Shown here: piece by piece, positions 36,201 through 49,009 of the stretch | Layout of the letters: each line of letters opens with the position of its first letter | How positions within the stretch are numbered: the stretch's first letter is position 1 | NCBI GenBank assembly: GCA_963678705.1 | Contig: OY783209.1 | Span: forward strand, 8,990,001 to 9,054,000 | Direction: 5' to 3' | Source of the DNA: Panorpa germanica | Taxonomy: Eukaryota > Arthropoda > Insecta > Mecoptera > Panorpidae | Length of the DNA stretch: 64,000 nt | The notes under the pieces: model-generated | The model's database searches: none | The model's input: only the letters and a program-made list of their open reading frames with translations | Told to the model about the DNA's origin: nothing | Position numbers and translations under genes: made by a program

Positions 36201-36455
36201 TTTTGCAAATTTATATTTTAATGTTCACAATGTTTCATGAGTGGAAACGAGAGACGTCATATCGTCATAATGCGCCATGTGAACACGTGGAAATATCCAT
36301 AAGATTGAACGTGGCATACTCATTAAAAAGAGGTCATGTTTCACGCATTATTACGCACAATATAAACAAAAGAGTCATTTAATGTTTAAAGTACTACAAT
36401 AAATAATTATAATAACTATACGTGTGGCGAAACAACAAAACAACACTGCGTGCTA

Positions 36456-36471
36456 TCTCAGAAGTGGGATC
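36456..36471 (-). other. tRNA-Leu 3'-end-like / PBS-like sequence
   Basis: TCTCAGAAGTGGGATC resembles the 3' end of tRNA-Leu in reverse complement and the primer-binding site at 47968. Either an eroded LTR-element PBS or a tRNA-related relic. Confidence 0.3.
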
Positions 36472-36645
36472 AAACGCATTAACGAGAAAGCGTGTACATT
36501 AGAAAGGAATGCACGTATTAATATCTCTTCCACTTTAAGTTAATGTTATGGTTGTTTGCGAGGTGTATAGGTTGTGCGTTATGCTGGTTTGCAGTGACGG
36601 TTCATAAGATATTTAGCTGGGACACCTACCTTACTAAAACTAAAC

Positions 36646-37211
36646 AATGGGCTTGTGTCCTATGTCTTAATTACTATAAAAGTCAAATGTCCAATTATTT
36701 TTTTATAACTCCTTATATGTTAAGAGATATTAACAATTAAAAAAGTCATTTTGTCTCTTTAATTGTTAAAGAGATTCAACGTTGTACACTTTTCAAATGT
36801 ATGTGACATCACAACCGCTGCCAACCTTACATCTCATAAATCTCTGCTATATATATTTATATATCAAAATATCAAATATTATTTACAGCTATTTCAAGGA
36901 ATAATAAAATTCAAATACTCGTATTATGTCTGCAGGGTTAAATAAAATAAAAACTTATTATTCTTTGACTTGACTTGATTATTTGAAACATTACCACAGC
37001 ACTGACCTACTCAACAAATAACTGACGTTAAAATGCATTTTGCGTCATACAAATATGGTCTACCATTTCTAGCGCTAAAACTACAATTGAAATTTAATTG
37101 CTACATCTCCGTCAACATTTAGATATTTAATAAAATAAACACATTTATTAACATCAATTTCAATCAACAATTGAAAAATCGACCACTAAAAAATGAGGAA
37201 ACAAGCGCATT
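36646..37211 (-). mobile_element. Family B element, copy 5
   Basis: Begins AATGGGCTTGTGTCCTATGT, ends GAGGAAACAAGCGCATT. Same orientation as copy 3, with a roughly 40 bp deletion near the left and loss of the TTGGCGTG block near the right. Confidence 0.75.
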
Positions 37212-37977
37212 ATCTCTCTAAATCACCTATAGATGAATTGAACAAGTTCAATCCGTGTTGTCTTCAATTATTTGTTTCATTTCTAGAACCTAAAAAATAA
37301 CGTATCGGTAATTAGTACACAACAACGAGGTCCTACTATATATATTATATTTTAATATTTATTATTTGAAATGTTTGTCCCTAAAAATACCTCCGCCTCT
37401 GCTTTTTTCTCTGGTATACGAACCAGGGATAAACAAATACATTAAAAATCGATCAATTGCCCTTTTTGTGGTGCCTCATTCTTTGATACTGCTTTTGGTA
37501 TAATAAAATATAATACCCGATAAAGGATATTGATTGATAGAACCTTATATTCAGTTTAATGGAAAAATCTCGATATAAAGAATTTTCACGAAAATTGGTT
37601 TTAAAGTTCTCTATTTCTATTTTCTTTATTAAACGTTGACCTTTTTGAATTTATTAAAAATTATTTTTTCTTAGTTTATTTAACATTGTCCTATCACCGA
37701 CGACCTTTAGTTATGTACGTCAACTGCACCGCTGCCTAATAAGTTCGCAATACCTCCTACCCCTTTGGTTCTAAATTATTAATGTCAACCCTTATTTTCA
37801 ACATATTTATTATATATAGAAATCTAATATCTTTCAAACCACAAATTATTTATTTAAAAAATATATATTAACGCAGTATTATTTCACCCATTACTTTATC
37901 ATTCACAAAGAGTATGTGCGCAAAATTTGAGCCTAGATATATATTAAAAACCGATTGCAAAGTTTTGACCAAAGTAA
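37212..37977. other. Intergenic, no gene seen
   Basis: AT-rich sequence without supported frames or repeat partners. Confidence 0.45.
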
Positions 37978-38459
37978 AGGCATCGGCACACGACGCGACT
38001 GGTTGCAAACCTTAGCCCCGAATCTACACAAAGCGAATGTGATTACAACTGTTGTTAGCAAGAGATCGAACGTGTATGTGAGTGAGATAAAACACGAGGA
38101 AAGGCACACGAGTACAAGCCATGTCGAGCCGTGTATCGTGACTCTATATAATTTTTAACACTAGCAAAACAGAGGATTCTATTGTGTTATAATTGATTGT
38201 ATGTATGTATTTAAATACTTTTCAATAGTATTCGTAACCATCTCTGTTGATGGAACCAACAATCCCCTGATACCGAGAATTAGAGTCGCTGAATATATGC
38301 TCAAAACCAGTTTAAAATCAGTTTAGTTACGTTCGTGCCGTGTGTTTTATCTCACTCGTAAACACTTTCGTTCTTTTACTAACAACACAGTTGTAATGGC
38401 ATTGGGTTCGGGCAGATTCTTGGCTAAGGTTTGCAACCAGTCCAGTCTGCGGACGCCCT
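37978..38459. mobile_element. 482 bp element with ~130 bp terminal inverted repeats
   Basis: The left arm has GACTGGTTGCAAACCTTAGC, ATTACAACTGTTGTTAG and GTGAGTGAGATAAAACAC. The right arm contains their reverse complements in mirrored order, from GTGTTTTATCTCACTC to AAGGTTTGCAACCAGTC, and ends CGGACGCCCT. The middle is unique. The 67-codon frame in the left arm is not called a gene. Confidence 0.8.
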
Positions 38460-39400
38460 AAATGTACATTCACTAAATCTTCTAAACGTTAATAACTATC
38501 ACGTACGAGTATTTTCTTCATCTTGGAGACATATATATAGTTCGAATATAGAACTAAAACAGAAAGTCCAATAATTGAAATACAACAAAGTTCTACTGTT
38601 ATTGGTTTTGCTGTTGCACGTGCTGCATAACCTCCAGGCGGTCTTGGCCACAAACAAAACTCTACGAGTTTCCGACAAGAACAAGAACAAGAATATTCAT
38701 TATAAATCTTATCTTATTCTCTAATACAATTATATTTCAATTACTTGGTTCCGTTTCCAGCTAGTAACCACACCCATATCCGTTTATTACGATGCAACTT
38801 CTAAATGGAGACTTTATGGCTACATGCAAAAATACTATAAAAAACGAAATTAATCCGGGTTTACTTTGTAAAACATTTTGTGTGATTTATTACATTCGTA
38901 TTGTGATATAGTGGTTCTATATGTACAATATAATAAAACAAATTCATACAGTATGTGTAGAAACATTAGAAACGAAAGAAAACATTTTCTAACTAGAACC
39001 GTTATCGTCTGCTGTTATTGCAGCACATAGTTCTACGCCGAGCTTAATAAGCTTCACAGCTTTTCGTTATTTCTGTTATTCACTCGTAGCTAACGTAGCA
39101 ACATGTCGTTAAACGAATCACACGTTCACGTAGTGTAAAATATTTTTACTGAATTAAGTACTTGAAAACTTTAATATTTGTATGCGTAGACGCAAGTAGT
39201 CTATTACATTAGATAAAGTTAGACGGTTAAGTTAATGAGAAGCAGTTTAAGGCATGTCAAGTGTAGGTAGGTCTCGCGTTTTATGCAAAGTAAATGTATG
39301 AATTGACACGGCGCGGCGTAGTTCGAAAAGTGAGGTTATAAACAAATAAATGTATTTATTAGCAGACAGTATTTTTGCAACTTTATGAAATTTATACAGA
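38460..39400. other. Intergenic, no gene seen
   Basis: No supported gene or repeat partner. Confidence 0.45.
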
Positions 39401-39404
39401 ACGA

Positions 39405-40130
39405 TGAAAAAGAAGCATATCCTCGATAATGTTTTTTGACGACACAGTTAATATATAATTATTTCTATAATTACTACATGATAAAATGACATTTAAAGAA
39501 TACTTTGTGAAATTTTCATAAATAAATATCAAGAAATGAGGCATTGACAGCGAATCTCCGTAGATGTCACAAAAAAGAGTAACATTACGGTGTCACTCAT
39601 AACTCATCACTGGATTTTCTGAAATCGAAAATTTAAAATGATTTCATTAGTTGATAAGTTTCTACAGGTAACGCAGTCGATTTTTTTCTTTTTTATTGAT
39701 TTTTCAATTTTTTACAGCACTTAAGAGTCATGAAAAAAATCAGAAACTTTGTTATTTTCAAATACGTTAAAACGTTAAAATTTAAAAAAAAAAATTGACA
39801 CCATTACCTTGGTGTTTTTGTAAAGAAAGAGTGTGGAAAATTTTAAAAGAATTGATTTTGAGCTAGAGATGCCACCGACTCTGTGATGCCACAAACCTAG
39901 GTGTGAGAAAACGCGTTTAAAAGTTTCAAAGTAAGACGAAACCAGACTAGAGAGGTGAAGACTTAAAACTCTATATCTCCGACAGTTTTATTCCAATCGA
40001 CTTCAAATTTTCACACAATAAACTTAATATGTTGTAAATCTTAATCATCTTAATCTTAATAATGTTGTAATCTTTGTCTTAATATAAGTAAATAAAAGTA
40101 AAGTTAAAATCTTAACCCCCTGCCCTCCTA
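39405..40130 (-). repeat. Family C element, copy 3
   Basis: Same orientation as copies 1 and 5. Starts GATGAAAAAGAAGCATAT and ends near CTTAACCCCCTGCCC. Contains a small local repeat of AATCTTAATC near 40040. Confidence 0.7.
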
Positions 40131-41439
40131 ATGCGAAGTAAGACTACGCCCCAACTCGTATACAACACAAATATATATTCCTAAGCTAGCTATACTAAAA
40201 CGGCTCTAGGAATTGTGACCCGTATGATAATCCTACCCTGTGGACATTTCTTTGTAGTTTACATTTTTATTGAACGGGTTAATCGAGTAGTAATACCAGT
40301 AGTCGCCACAGGCGTTAAATGCGCCACTGGTCCTGACAGCTGGAATGATTCAGCATCCAGCATCCCAGGGAATTGACAAAGCTTAGAACATCAACACAAA
40401 CGAACTCATTCAGAGTTTATTCAAGCATGTAAAGTACAAATCAAACCACCCTCGAACGCCCTAACCCTCTAACCCTCTAAATACCTAAAGGGTCGTTCTT
40501 TTTTAAATATTGTAACAGTGTGCGTGTAGACTTTTACTTTGATATGTGTAAAAATGTATGTTTGGGTAAAACATTGAAAAAAGTTTATTAGACAATTACG
40601 AGGTTTTTCTCTTTTTTCGATTAAAATTAACTAACCCACGTAGCACCGAGCAGTAGAGCAATCGAATTAGAGGGTTCGTTTACATTCGCTGTGCTACTCG
40701 TACTCGATTCGTCGTATTTTAATGTCAGTTTCGAATCCAAATGGTTTTTCATTAAAATTGCATAAAATATTATTATTGAATTTACGATATTTACAAAAAA
40801 ACAATGTTTTAAAAACGAATTCTGTATAAAATGTATCCTAATATTCTAATGCGTGTGTAAACTGGGTCTTTTAAGGAACAGTTGAAATTTCAAACTCCCA
40901 TTTCTCTCGCATGAGTACAGAGCGCGCTTCACCTATGCCCCCTAAATATTAATTATTATTTCATAACTTTTATATTTTCATCAATAAAAACATATTTTGT
41001 GGCGAATAATCACCGTTCCGTTTATTATGACATTCCTGAATCCGTAAAATATTCACCATTTTCAAGTGCACAAATAATTCAACTTTTTGGAGCCCACGTC
41101 AAAGACACTACATTCTTTCGAAAGCTTATAATCTAAGATAAAAAAGTCTGCAACCGTTTTTCTTAATATTTGTTTGTTATTAAGTTATGAATTTTTTAAA
41201 AAAATTCCGTTTTTCCGCGTTTTTCATTATTTGTAAATTTTTATTAACAACGGTTATAAACTTTGGACTTTGGTAACTTCTGGACCATGTAGTAGACACT
41301 TCAAGAAGTAATCCAGAATTTTTTCAGATAATTTGAAAGCTTAAAAAACTGAGAAAACTCAACTGTTCCTCAAAGACCCAGTGTACACACCAAGACAAGA
41401 AAAATATAGTGATCACACGGAGGGTTAAAATTCAATTAT
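40131..41439. other. Intergenic, no gene seen
   Basis: Includes a TAACCCTCTAACCCTCTAA run near 40462. No supportable gene. Confidence 0.4.
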
Positions 41440-41662
41440 TAAAAAATCAGGTGAAAGGTGACCCGAGCCTGAACCGTCTTGAACGTCTTCTCGGCCATCT
41501 TAAACGCTTAAAATACTTAAAACCACTTGCACGCCATAAACATTTATTGCTGTATATTTCTTTCAATAAATTATGAATTTCAGTAGCGGGTTTTACAAGT
41601 TTCATGTGAAATTTCACCATAATTCGCTGCTCTATTGTTACACTTAACATTCTTAGCCGCAC
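41440..41662 (-). pseudogene. Mariner transposase N-terminus, frameshifted
   Basis: The minus-strand frame carries a mariner-type start: TIEQR, a VKFHMKLVKPATE-type helix and a leucine-rich LLKEIY segment. After a frameshift near 41500 the other frame gives GREDVQDGSGSG, matching the family's GREDVEDD-like block. The catalytic domain is absent. It is of a different mariner type from the relic at 14596. Confidence 0.7.
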
Positions 41663-42336
41663 CTCCTATATTCTGTCGAATGGAGACTGTTAATTTCGAT
41701 CGTATTCACTCAATAAAGACCCTGGTCGTGTATAAGACCCATTAAAATAAAGCCATTATTAATATGGAAACAATATACGATTCACCACTGAAATATGTTC
41801 GCTATACGAGTTTCTTCTGTCTCTTTATTTCTACGCCCTCTTAGGATTCGGTTCTCATTATACCGCTTCTAAGAATTTCTTACCATAATTATATACTAAG
41901 AAAATGAATACGACGGTAGTCAATCTTAATTTTATTCTGTAATTAAACATCCACCGTACCATCGTCTTAATAGGCACAATAATAACACTGAGCATGAGAA
42001 CAAAACATTATGAAAGTCTAGTAGGATTTTACGAGAACGTCTTAGCTCTTACTATTATAATAAATATTTGAGATAAATAAAATAATTGTTTTCAAGATGT
42101 TATCTAAAACTTGAGACATTTTCACATAATTAAGCATCAAATTTTATTAATAAAGGGTAGCATTCTGCGAAGGGTAATTCCAAAAGTTCATTTATTTTAA
42201 TAATAAATTCTGAGAAAAAAATTCATTGTTATAAAGCCATTTCATTTAATTAAGTAAAGATTTCTTATCATGTTTATTCGATATTCCCGTTAAACACTTA
42301 AATGGATTTTACCTGGAATAGATGTAACATTTTACT
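41663..42336. other. Intergenic, no gene seen
   Basis: No supported frame or repeat. Confidence 0.45.
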
Positions 42337-42956
42337 TGGGGGGGTAAGGTTTCAACTTTTTTTTTTTCATTTTTTTTATTTATTAATATTATTGTATAAC
42401 ATATTAAGTTTATTGTGCAAAAATTTGAAGTCGATTGGAGTAAAACAGTCGGGGATATAGAGTTTTAAGTCTTCACCTCTCTGGTCTGGTTTCGTGGTAC
42501 TTTGAAACTTTTAAATGCTGTTTCTCACACATAGCTTTTTCAGAGTCGGTGCCCTCTCTAGCTCAAAATCTACTTGACCGATTCTTTTGAAACTTTGCAC
42601 ACTCTTTCTTTACATAAATGCCGAGGTAACGCTGTCGAATTTTTTTTTATTTTTTTTATTTTACGTATTTTAAAATAAATAAGTCAAAGTATTTTGACTT
42701 TTAAGTGCTGTAAAAAATTGAAAAAAGAAAAACTCGACAACGTTACCTGCAGAAACTTGTGAACTATGAGTAGCACCGCAATGTTACTTTTTTTTGTGCC
42801 TCATTTCTTGACATTTATTTATGAAAATTTCACAAAGTATTCTTCAAATGTCATTTTACACTGTAGTAATTATAGAAATAATTATATATTAACTATATTT
42901 TATCATTTTGACCTTACAAGCCCAGCCTCCACCCCCTAAACCTTCTTAATATTAAA
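42337..42956 (+). repeat. Family C element, copy 4
   Basis: Starts CTTGGGGGGGTAAGGTTTC and ends CCTCCACCCCCTAA. It has an internal deletion before the CACCGCAATGTTACTTT block. Opposite in orientation to copy 5, only about 660 bp away. Confidence 0.75.
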
Positions 42957-43473
42957 AAATGCAGATAGAAAAGAAATCTTGAAATTAGTTTGTAACAAGC
43001 GTGCAATTTTCTTTGTGAGTCTACTGTCACAATACTAATCGCAGCTGATTGACTGTAATAGTAAACTTTACACAGTTATGTGTTTCACTATCATATATTC
43101 ATAGTTTATATAAATCACGACACTTTAGAAAATAAACTAAAAAAGAGAATCATTTTCTATATTTTTTAAGTACATAATTATGCCATAATATTCGTATCCA
43201 CTTAACTGCAAGTAAAGTATACTACATATCGTATATCACGATCTTATAAGGTTAGCTCATCAGCTCAGGCTTACAGCTCATAGTGGCGCCGTAAATTCAG
43301 CTTTAATCTGAAAGCTCTGTCATTACGTAGGTGACTACGCTTTCAAGGGCATACCTTTAAGCTCACATCTCTGTATGACACCCCAAATAGTACCCCCACC
43401 CTCAACCACACTTAATTTACGCGACATTACTCAAATCTAAAGCGTGCCACATCCAGCATTCTTGATTTGATGT
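42957..43473. other. Spacer between inverted C copies
   Basis: No gene seen. Confidence 0.45.
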
Positions 43474-43490
43474 CAGAGGCGGATTAAGTA
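43474..43490 (+). repeat. hAT-like terminal sequence, single end
   Basis: CAGAGGCGGATTAAG resembles hAT-type termini. No partner end found nearby. Confidence 0.35.
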
Positions 43491-43617
43491 GTTGGCACAT
43501 ACATTTTATTTTATGAATATGTACTATCACTTTTAATATAACCCTTTAAAAAGTATCTCACGAAAGAATATTATTATATTTCCTAGTTCTTATTTTTCTT
43601 TTTGAAGATTGAATTTA

Positions 43618-44258
43618 AGAGAGGGGTAAGGTCAAAACGATAAAAAAGAAGCATATTTTCGATAATGTTTTTTGACGACACAGTTAATATATAATTATTT
43701 CTATAATTACTACATGATAAAATTACATTTGAAGAATACATTGTAAAATTTTCATAAATAAATATCAAGAAATAAGGCATTGACAGCGAATCTCCGCAGA
43801 TGTCACAAAAAAAGTAACATTGCGGTGACACTCATAACTCATCACTGGATTTTTTGAAATCAAAAAATCGAATCGATTTTTCAATTTTACAGCACTTAAA
43901 AGTCAAAATACCGATTTTTCCTGAAATATATAAAAAACTTTCTTATGTTAAAATACGTTAAAATTAAAAAATAAAAAGAAACTCGACAGCGTTACCTCAG
44001 CATTTATGTAAAGAAAGAGTGTGTACAATTTCAAAAGAATAGGTCCAGTAGATTTTGAGCTAAAGAGGGCACTGACTCTAAAAAAGCTATGTGTGAGAAA
44101 CCGCATTTAAAAGTTTCACAGTAACACGAATGCAGACCAGAGAGGTGAAGACTTAAAACTCTATATCTCCGACAGTTTTACTCCAATCGACTTCAAATTT
44201 TTACACAATAAACTTAATATGTTGTACAATAATATAAATAAAAAAAAGTTGAAACCGT
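43618..44258 (-). repeat. Family C element, copy 5
   Basis: Begins GAGGGGTAAGGTCAAAACG and ends AAAGTTGAAACC. Inverse of copy 4. The 82-codon minus frame inside it is present in similar form at 23881 in copy 1, but with differences; treated as repeat sequence. Confidence 0.75.
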
Positions 44259-45493
44259 ACAAAATTTAAGTTTATGATTTCTCCTACCTTTGTCAGACTT
44301 TCTGTAACCTTCTTGCATTTCTTTTTGCGTGTGACGTAATTAATGTATTAATGAATTTACATTATCTAAATCTAATAAATCACAAATATTTCATAAAAAC
44401 AAAAAAATAGACTTGCTGCAGTGTCGAAATAAACGGCTTAAATAAACCCTCATTTTTCCACCCCCACATTACAGCTCTTTGAAAATCTGCTGCTTTACAT
44501 TTACTCTAAATGCGGGTTATTTTAAGGACACAGCAGCACAGTATCAGCGATTACATTTATTTTTTAAATTATCCTTTGACGACAAATGATGTTGTATTTG
44601 TTTTTTTTCTACCCTTATACATATTCCTCATACGAGATCAAAGTAAATTACCGACACAGATGGCAGCAGCTTCACCACGGATCAAATTAAACATGCAATG
44701 ATTTAGTTTCTAACTTTTAAAATATAATTTACATAAAAAAACACACACACACACATAGGAAAGTGTCTCGTTTTATTTATTCATGCTGTTTTATGTTCAC
44801 AATCTGATTTGAAATTCTGGGGACGCTGTCTCTGGTTGTCACCTTTCTCGTGTATACAAAGTAATTTTAAAAGTCTTTTTAAAACACTGGGAGCTTACAG
44901 GAATCATTTACAAAGCCCACAGCCCGGGGCTGGGCTAACGAATATTAACCCGCTGTAATATACGTCACTTCCGCGATTAATTTCACGTCACTTTAAAAAG
45001 CAACACTGCGTCCAGTGGTAATGTGTACAACGGATTTAATTTTAAGTGTAGCTGAGTTAATAAAACGCTTTGTTATTACAATGAATGCAATTTATAGTAC
45101 TTACCTATAGTTAACTTAATTTAGGATAAAGAAATTTCCTCTCTAAACACATTTCGTTTATGTAAGGTTTATTTAACATAAAAGAATTTACGTTTTACAT
45201 AAATAATGTTAGATTACATAACAAAAGTTATCTTTCGATATAAATATATGTTTCTCACATGAATGAAGCCATTTATACAAGATTTTATAATGCTACATAT
45301 TAAATTAATATATTAGTAAGCGATTTGTAATGTATTTTACATTTATTTACGTCAGGTAAAAAATAATACGTTAAGTAATACATGAGTTTACGTTTTGTGT
45401 TTGGTTTATTTCATTGAAATGTTCAGTAATCTTGTTTATTCGTTCTTTTAGTTAATTGAACATAAAATTACCTTTTTGGGGGTTTCATTATTA
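44259..45493. other. Intergenic, with a short (AC)n
   Basis: An (AC)8 run lies at about 44741-44756. No gene supported. Confidence 0.45.
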
Positions 45494-45830
45494 CAGAGGC
45501 GGCCTTTGGGGGTGGCAAGCATGGCATCCGCCCGGGGCCTCGCTCTTGTAAGGGTTACAGCGGTTTACAGGGCTCGCGCAACAACCCAAGTACCAAAATT
45601 CATTACTATATATGTATTTGAATCTCGCTCCTCGCTCTTTTGAAATCCCACTAGAATCACTGCGCATATCTTTTAAGGTATTCATGTACCTTAGGTTATC
45701 ATTATTAATATTTGTCGTCTTTGTGCTTGTTAACTTTTATAAATCCTCCTCGGTCTCGCAAAGATCTGCCACCCGGGGCCACGCAAAGATTTGCCACCCC
45801 GGGGTCTCGCAATGGCTAAAGCCGCCCCTG
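45494..45830. mobile_element. hAT-type MITE, 337 bp, with target duplication
   Basis: Starts CAGAGGCGGC and ends GCCGCCCCTG. Flanks CATTATTA (45486-45493) and AATTATTA (45831-45838) agree at 7 of 8 bases, the 8 bp duplication length typical of hAT elements. Internal GC is higher than around it, with CCCGGGG-type blocks near both ends. No transposase. Confidence 0.85.
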
Positions 45831-46134
45831 AATTATTATCATAAGGAGACCTTCTTTTACATATAACAACCATCATCTCGAATTTTTAAAATTAAAATTT
45901 AGACAATCTCAATTGAAGTATGAATTTGATTATCTTACTCATACATACTTATTAAAAAGAGGACCACAACCTATCTGTGAACAATGAAATAGTTTTCTTT
46001 AATGCTCCAAGTGCTTATTCATCACATAGATAAAAATATATAAAAAACCTTATTCACTATTCTAATTTAATCTATTCTATTAAACTATAAATTATGTACG
46101 AGTATTACAAATGTTTATAAATGTATATATTGTT

Positions 46135-46176
46135 TTAAGTGCTAATAACTATCGAAAGTTGATGTACTAAAAACAA
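46135..46176 (+). repeat. Short motif M
   Basis: TTAAGTGCTAATAACTATCG AAAGTTGATGTACT, matching 53585 and 33262. Confidence 0.55.
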
Positions 46177-46345
46177 ATATATATTTTTGATTATGATAAT
46201 GTCCAGAACTGCTTACTACTAGAAAGATAAAAGCATGATTGCTATACAGGCAGGTTATCTGAGCTTTTGAAACGGGAAACTGCTTTATTCGATTATCTTG
46301 CCTGTAATCCCAAGAGGAAGTATAACTGTCATTTACAAGTGTCAA

Positions 46346-46800
46346 TTATTGTATCTTTTTGATGGATTTGTTAGAGTAGAACACGTGTGGTTTCACTATG
46401 TGTTGCCCGAAAGGTCCGAATAAATGAAGCTGCGAAACACCCACATCAAGTATCCACATCGCAGTACAACATGTAAAATCCTCAGCCACATCGTTAAAAG
46501 TAACTCGCTCTGTTGAAACATCGCCACTTGTCAAAGAAGTGATTTGGGTGATCGGATGGTCCAATGAGGTTCGAAGGGAATCTGCTTGAATGGGGAAACT
46601 GATGGACAGGAATAGCTCGTTATGAAGACGTAAAGGTTTTAAGTGGAAAATGCGGTTGTATGGAAAATTTATATTAATATACAGTCGTATTCTATAGCCC
46701 AAAGAACAATTAACAAACATGTAACTTAACTCACTTTCTATCTCTTTCAAATATGTTCATATCACTCAACAAGATGTAGTAATCCCTGAAGTCATACCTG
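46346..46800 (-). CDS. Unrecognised coding candidate, 3' end
   Basis: The minus-strand frame 46750-46346 has a protein-like composition: alternating hydrophobic/polar, with a FHLKPLRLHNELFLSISFP segment and a VTFNDVAEDF segment. Two models are possible. Either the frame reads straight through, or a 43 nt intron (GTGAGT...CTATAG) joins an upstream exon starting after ATATACAG| near 46798, giving a YDFRDYYILLSD-like start in a compatible phase. A 43 nt intron would be unusually short. No domain was recognised, and an old pseudogene is possible. Confidence 0.35.
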
Positions 46801-47409
46801 TATATTAATTTTTCTTTTACTCTTCCTTACCTCTCACTCCACCTCCTGCAATTTTCAAAGTTGTACTACCATAACTCTGAACTCTAAACTGTTCCACACA
46901 CACTCCATTTCACGGTTTAAAGGAATTATCTTCCCCTTTCTGAAGTAGTTCCCTTTCTTATTCACTAAGCCCTATTTTTCACTTCCTAATATTCCCATAC
47001 ATGGTGGAAACCTATTTCCCTATTTTCCAGACCGTTCCTTTCGTCTTGGTTTACGTTGAGTAGGAGCAAATAATCCTCACAAGTCTAACAAACTAGCACT
47101 ACGCCATGATGGTGCGCTGGATTCAATGTATGCGTATATCCAAAACCTCCAGGAAGCTGTGAGACATTTGTAATACCACGAGGCTTTCACTCTTTGCTGA
47201 TTGTGATGGATTGTCCATTCAGATATCTGATCGTATATAAAGTCTGGGATTGATGCGGGGTTGTGGAGTGGTTGGGGGTACAGAAAACTGAAGATATATT
47301 ACTCCAACACTATGAGTATATTGTTATAGTTTGTGAACGATTGAGATAGTTTCAAGTAGACCCGTCAAACTATAAAACTAATTTATGATCTAGTTTCACA
47401 TTTATCGTA

Positions 47410-47967
47410 CGCCTGTGGATTTCCTGTGGAAGGCGTATCTGTGATCTGTCGGCGGTATCCAAGTTCTCGAACGGCAAATGTCGCTCAGTTCCTTTCAATA
47501 GTTTAGTGGGCGCACAATTTAATTGCGAAGGTCCTTTTAGCTGTTAACTAATTAATAGCAATTTTTTATTTATATCAAAAGACACAGCAAAACATCAGAT
47601 TTTTTTTAGATTACATTTATTTTAAACTACACTTTCCTTTTGACCATCTGAGGTTTAAATAAGGTTCATACAGTAATAAAATAGCACAGAGTTAAAATAA
47701 GACGAGGATCATGGTTTAATTTAGGATCAGGCGAGGTTCATATAATAACGTTTAGGATGAGACGAGGTTCACTTTACTGTTTTTAGAATGAAAAGAGGAG
47801 CAAGGATCCATTGTAGGATCAGGATAGGTCTAAAATCCAATCCAATTGCGTTGCGAACAAATAATGAATGCATTTGTTGCAACGTAATAAGAAAGCTCTA
47901 CTGTGCTACAAGTACGTATCGTTCTCATCTTCATAATATTTAGAATATTTATTCGCTACGTTTAATT
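47410..47967 (+). mobile_element. LTR-retroelement remnant (LTR / leader)
   Basis: It lies directly before a primer-binding site. The block at 47430-47605 recurs inverted at 52485-52613, suggesting LTR fragments. Between 47698 and 47830, AGGATCAGGCGAGGTTCA-type units recur four to five times in degenerate form. No gag or pol frames follow, so the element is truncated. Confidence 0.5.
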
Positions 47968-47985
47968 TGGTGTCAGAAGTGGGAT
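47968..47985 (+). other. Primer-binding site complementary to tRNA-Leu
   Basis: TGGTGTCAGAAGTGGGAT matches the reverse complement of a tRNA-Leu 3' end including CCA, as used by many LTR retrotransposons to prime reverse transcription. Confidence 0.6.
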
Positions 47986-48629
47986 CGCGCTTTATTATCC
48001 TGGTTTTAAACCTCAGGGAGACAACATATATACATTATGTACGACGTAATTAAGAGTAACGTATTATAAATGAAATACCATCAAGTAGTCAGGAGATATG
48101 ATGTCGCGTAATCCTTTAAATTTTAAGCTCCTTCCAAAAAGGGGTTGTGCTTTGTGCTTGAAGCTTTAAAGTTGTACTAGTCGTGATTCTATTGAGGTAA
48201 TTTTAAAGTGAGAATATCTATACACTACAATGGTGTCACGAAGCCTTGCTAAGAGGTTAAATATTTTCTTTAGAATATCCTTGTAGTACTAAAATTTTTT
48301 TTTAGTCCGTTCTCTAAACGAACGGACTCTAAACCCAGGCTTGATTTAGGGTAAAGTTTTCTTGGAAAACTTTCCTACAACTTGCAGCGAGCATCCGAGG
48401 AAATTCGAGAATTATCGAACGATAGCTTGTTTATCATGAAATTGGGAAAGCAACAGAAGACACAATTTTGTGATCACAGCAATCATGGTTTCTTAATGTT
48501 CAATGGTTCCTTGTATTCTGTTTGGTTTTATTTTTAAATTTAGATATCTTATCTTAAGATTGTTTTGAAAAACAAAAAAAGGAATCTCGTATGTCTCTCG
48601 TATGATCGAGTAAGGTCGCATTGCTAATC

Positions 48630-49009
48630 TATATATATAAAAGAAAGTCGTGTTAGTTACACTATTTATAACTCAAGAACGGCTGAACCGATTTGGTTGA
48701 AAATTGGTGGGGAGGTAGCTTAGAACCAGGAGACGGACATAGGATACTTTTTATCCCGTTCCCGTGGGACGTGACACGAGGTGATGATTGATATTTAGGG
48801 GCGGGAAACTTGACATTGTTCAATACAGTGCTTAATTAGGAAAAATTAAAATTTTAGAACAAAATAAAGGAACATAAATTTAAAAAACATATATTTTACC
48901 GAAAATTACTCAAAAATAATATTTTGCATTAAGTTCAATTTGCCAAATAACTTTAATTTAAGCACAAATATTATATACACGTCGCTTTGCGACAAGGCGA
49001 AGCGCTAGT
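48630..49009 (+). mobile_element. Non-autonomous Helitron
   Basis: The 5' end TCTATATATATAAAAGAAAG is preceded by host A. CGGCTGAACCGATTTGG, typical of lepidopteran Helitrons, follows. The 3' end has a GTCGCTTTGCGAC hairpin and then ...GCGCTAG before host T. No Rep/helicase. About 380 bp. Confidence 0.8.

Noticed and set aside
37955..38158. 67-codon plus-strand frame as a gene
   Set aside because: It falls in the left inverted arm of the 482 bp element, and the right arm does not preserve it.
40460..40485. CCCTCTAA-type run as a telomeric repeat
   Set aside because: Only two to three imperfect units, and not the TTAGG unit expected for insect telomeres.
43583..43831. 82-codon minus frame similar to one at 23881
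   Set aside because: Similarity is due to both lying in family C copies; stops and frames differ in the other copies.
45491..45866. Opposing frames of 64 and 84 codons
   Set aside because: Both lie in the hAT-type MITE and carry no domain.
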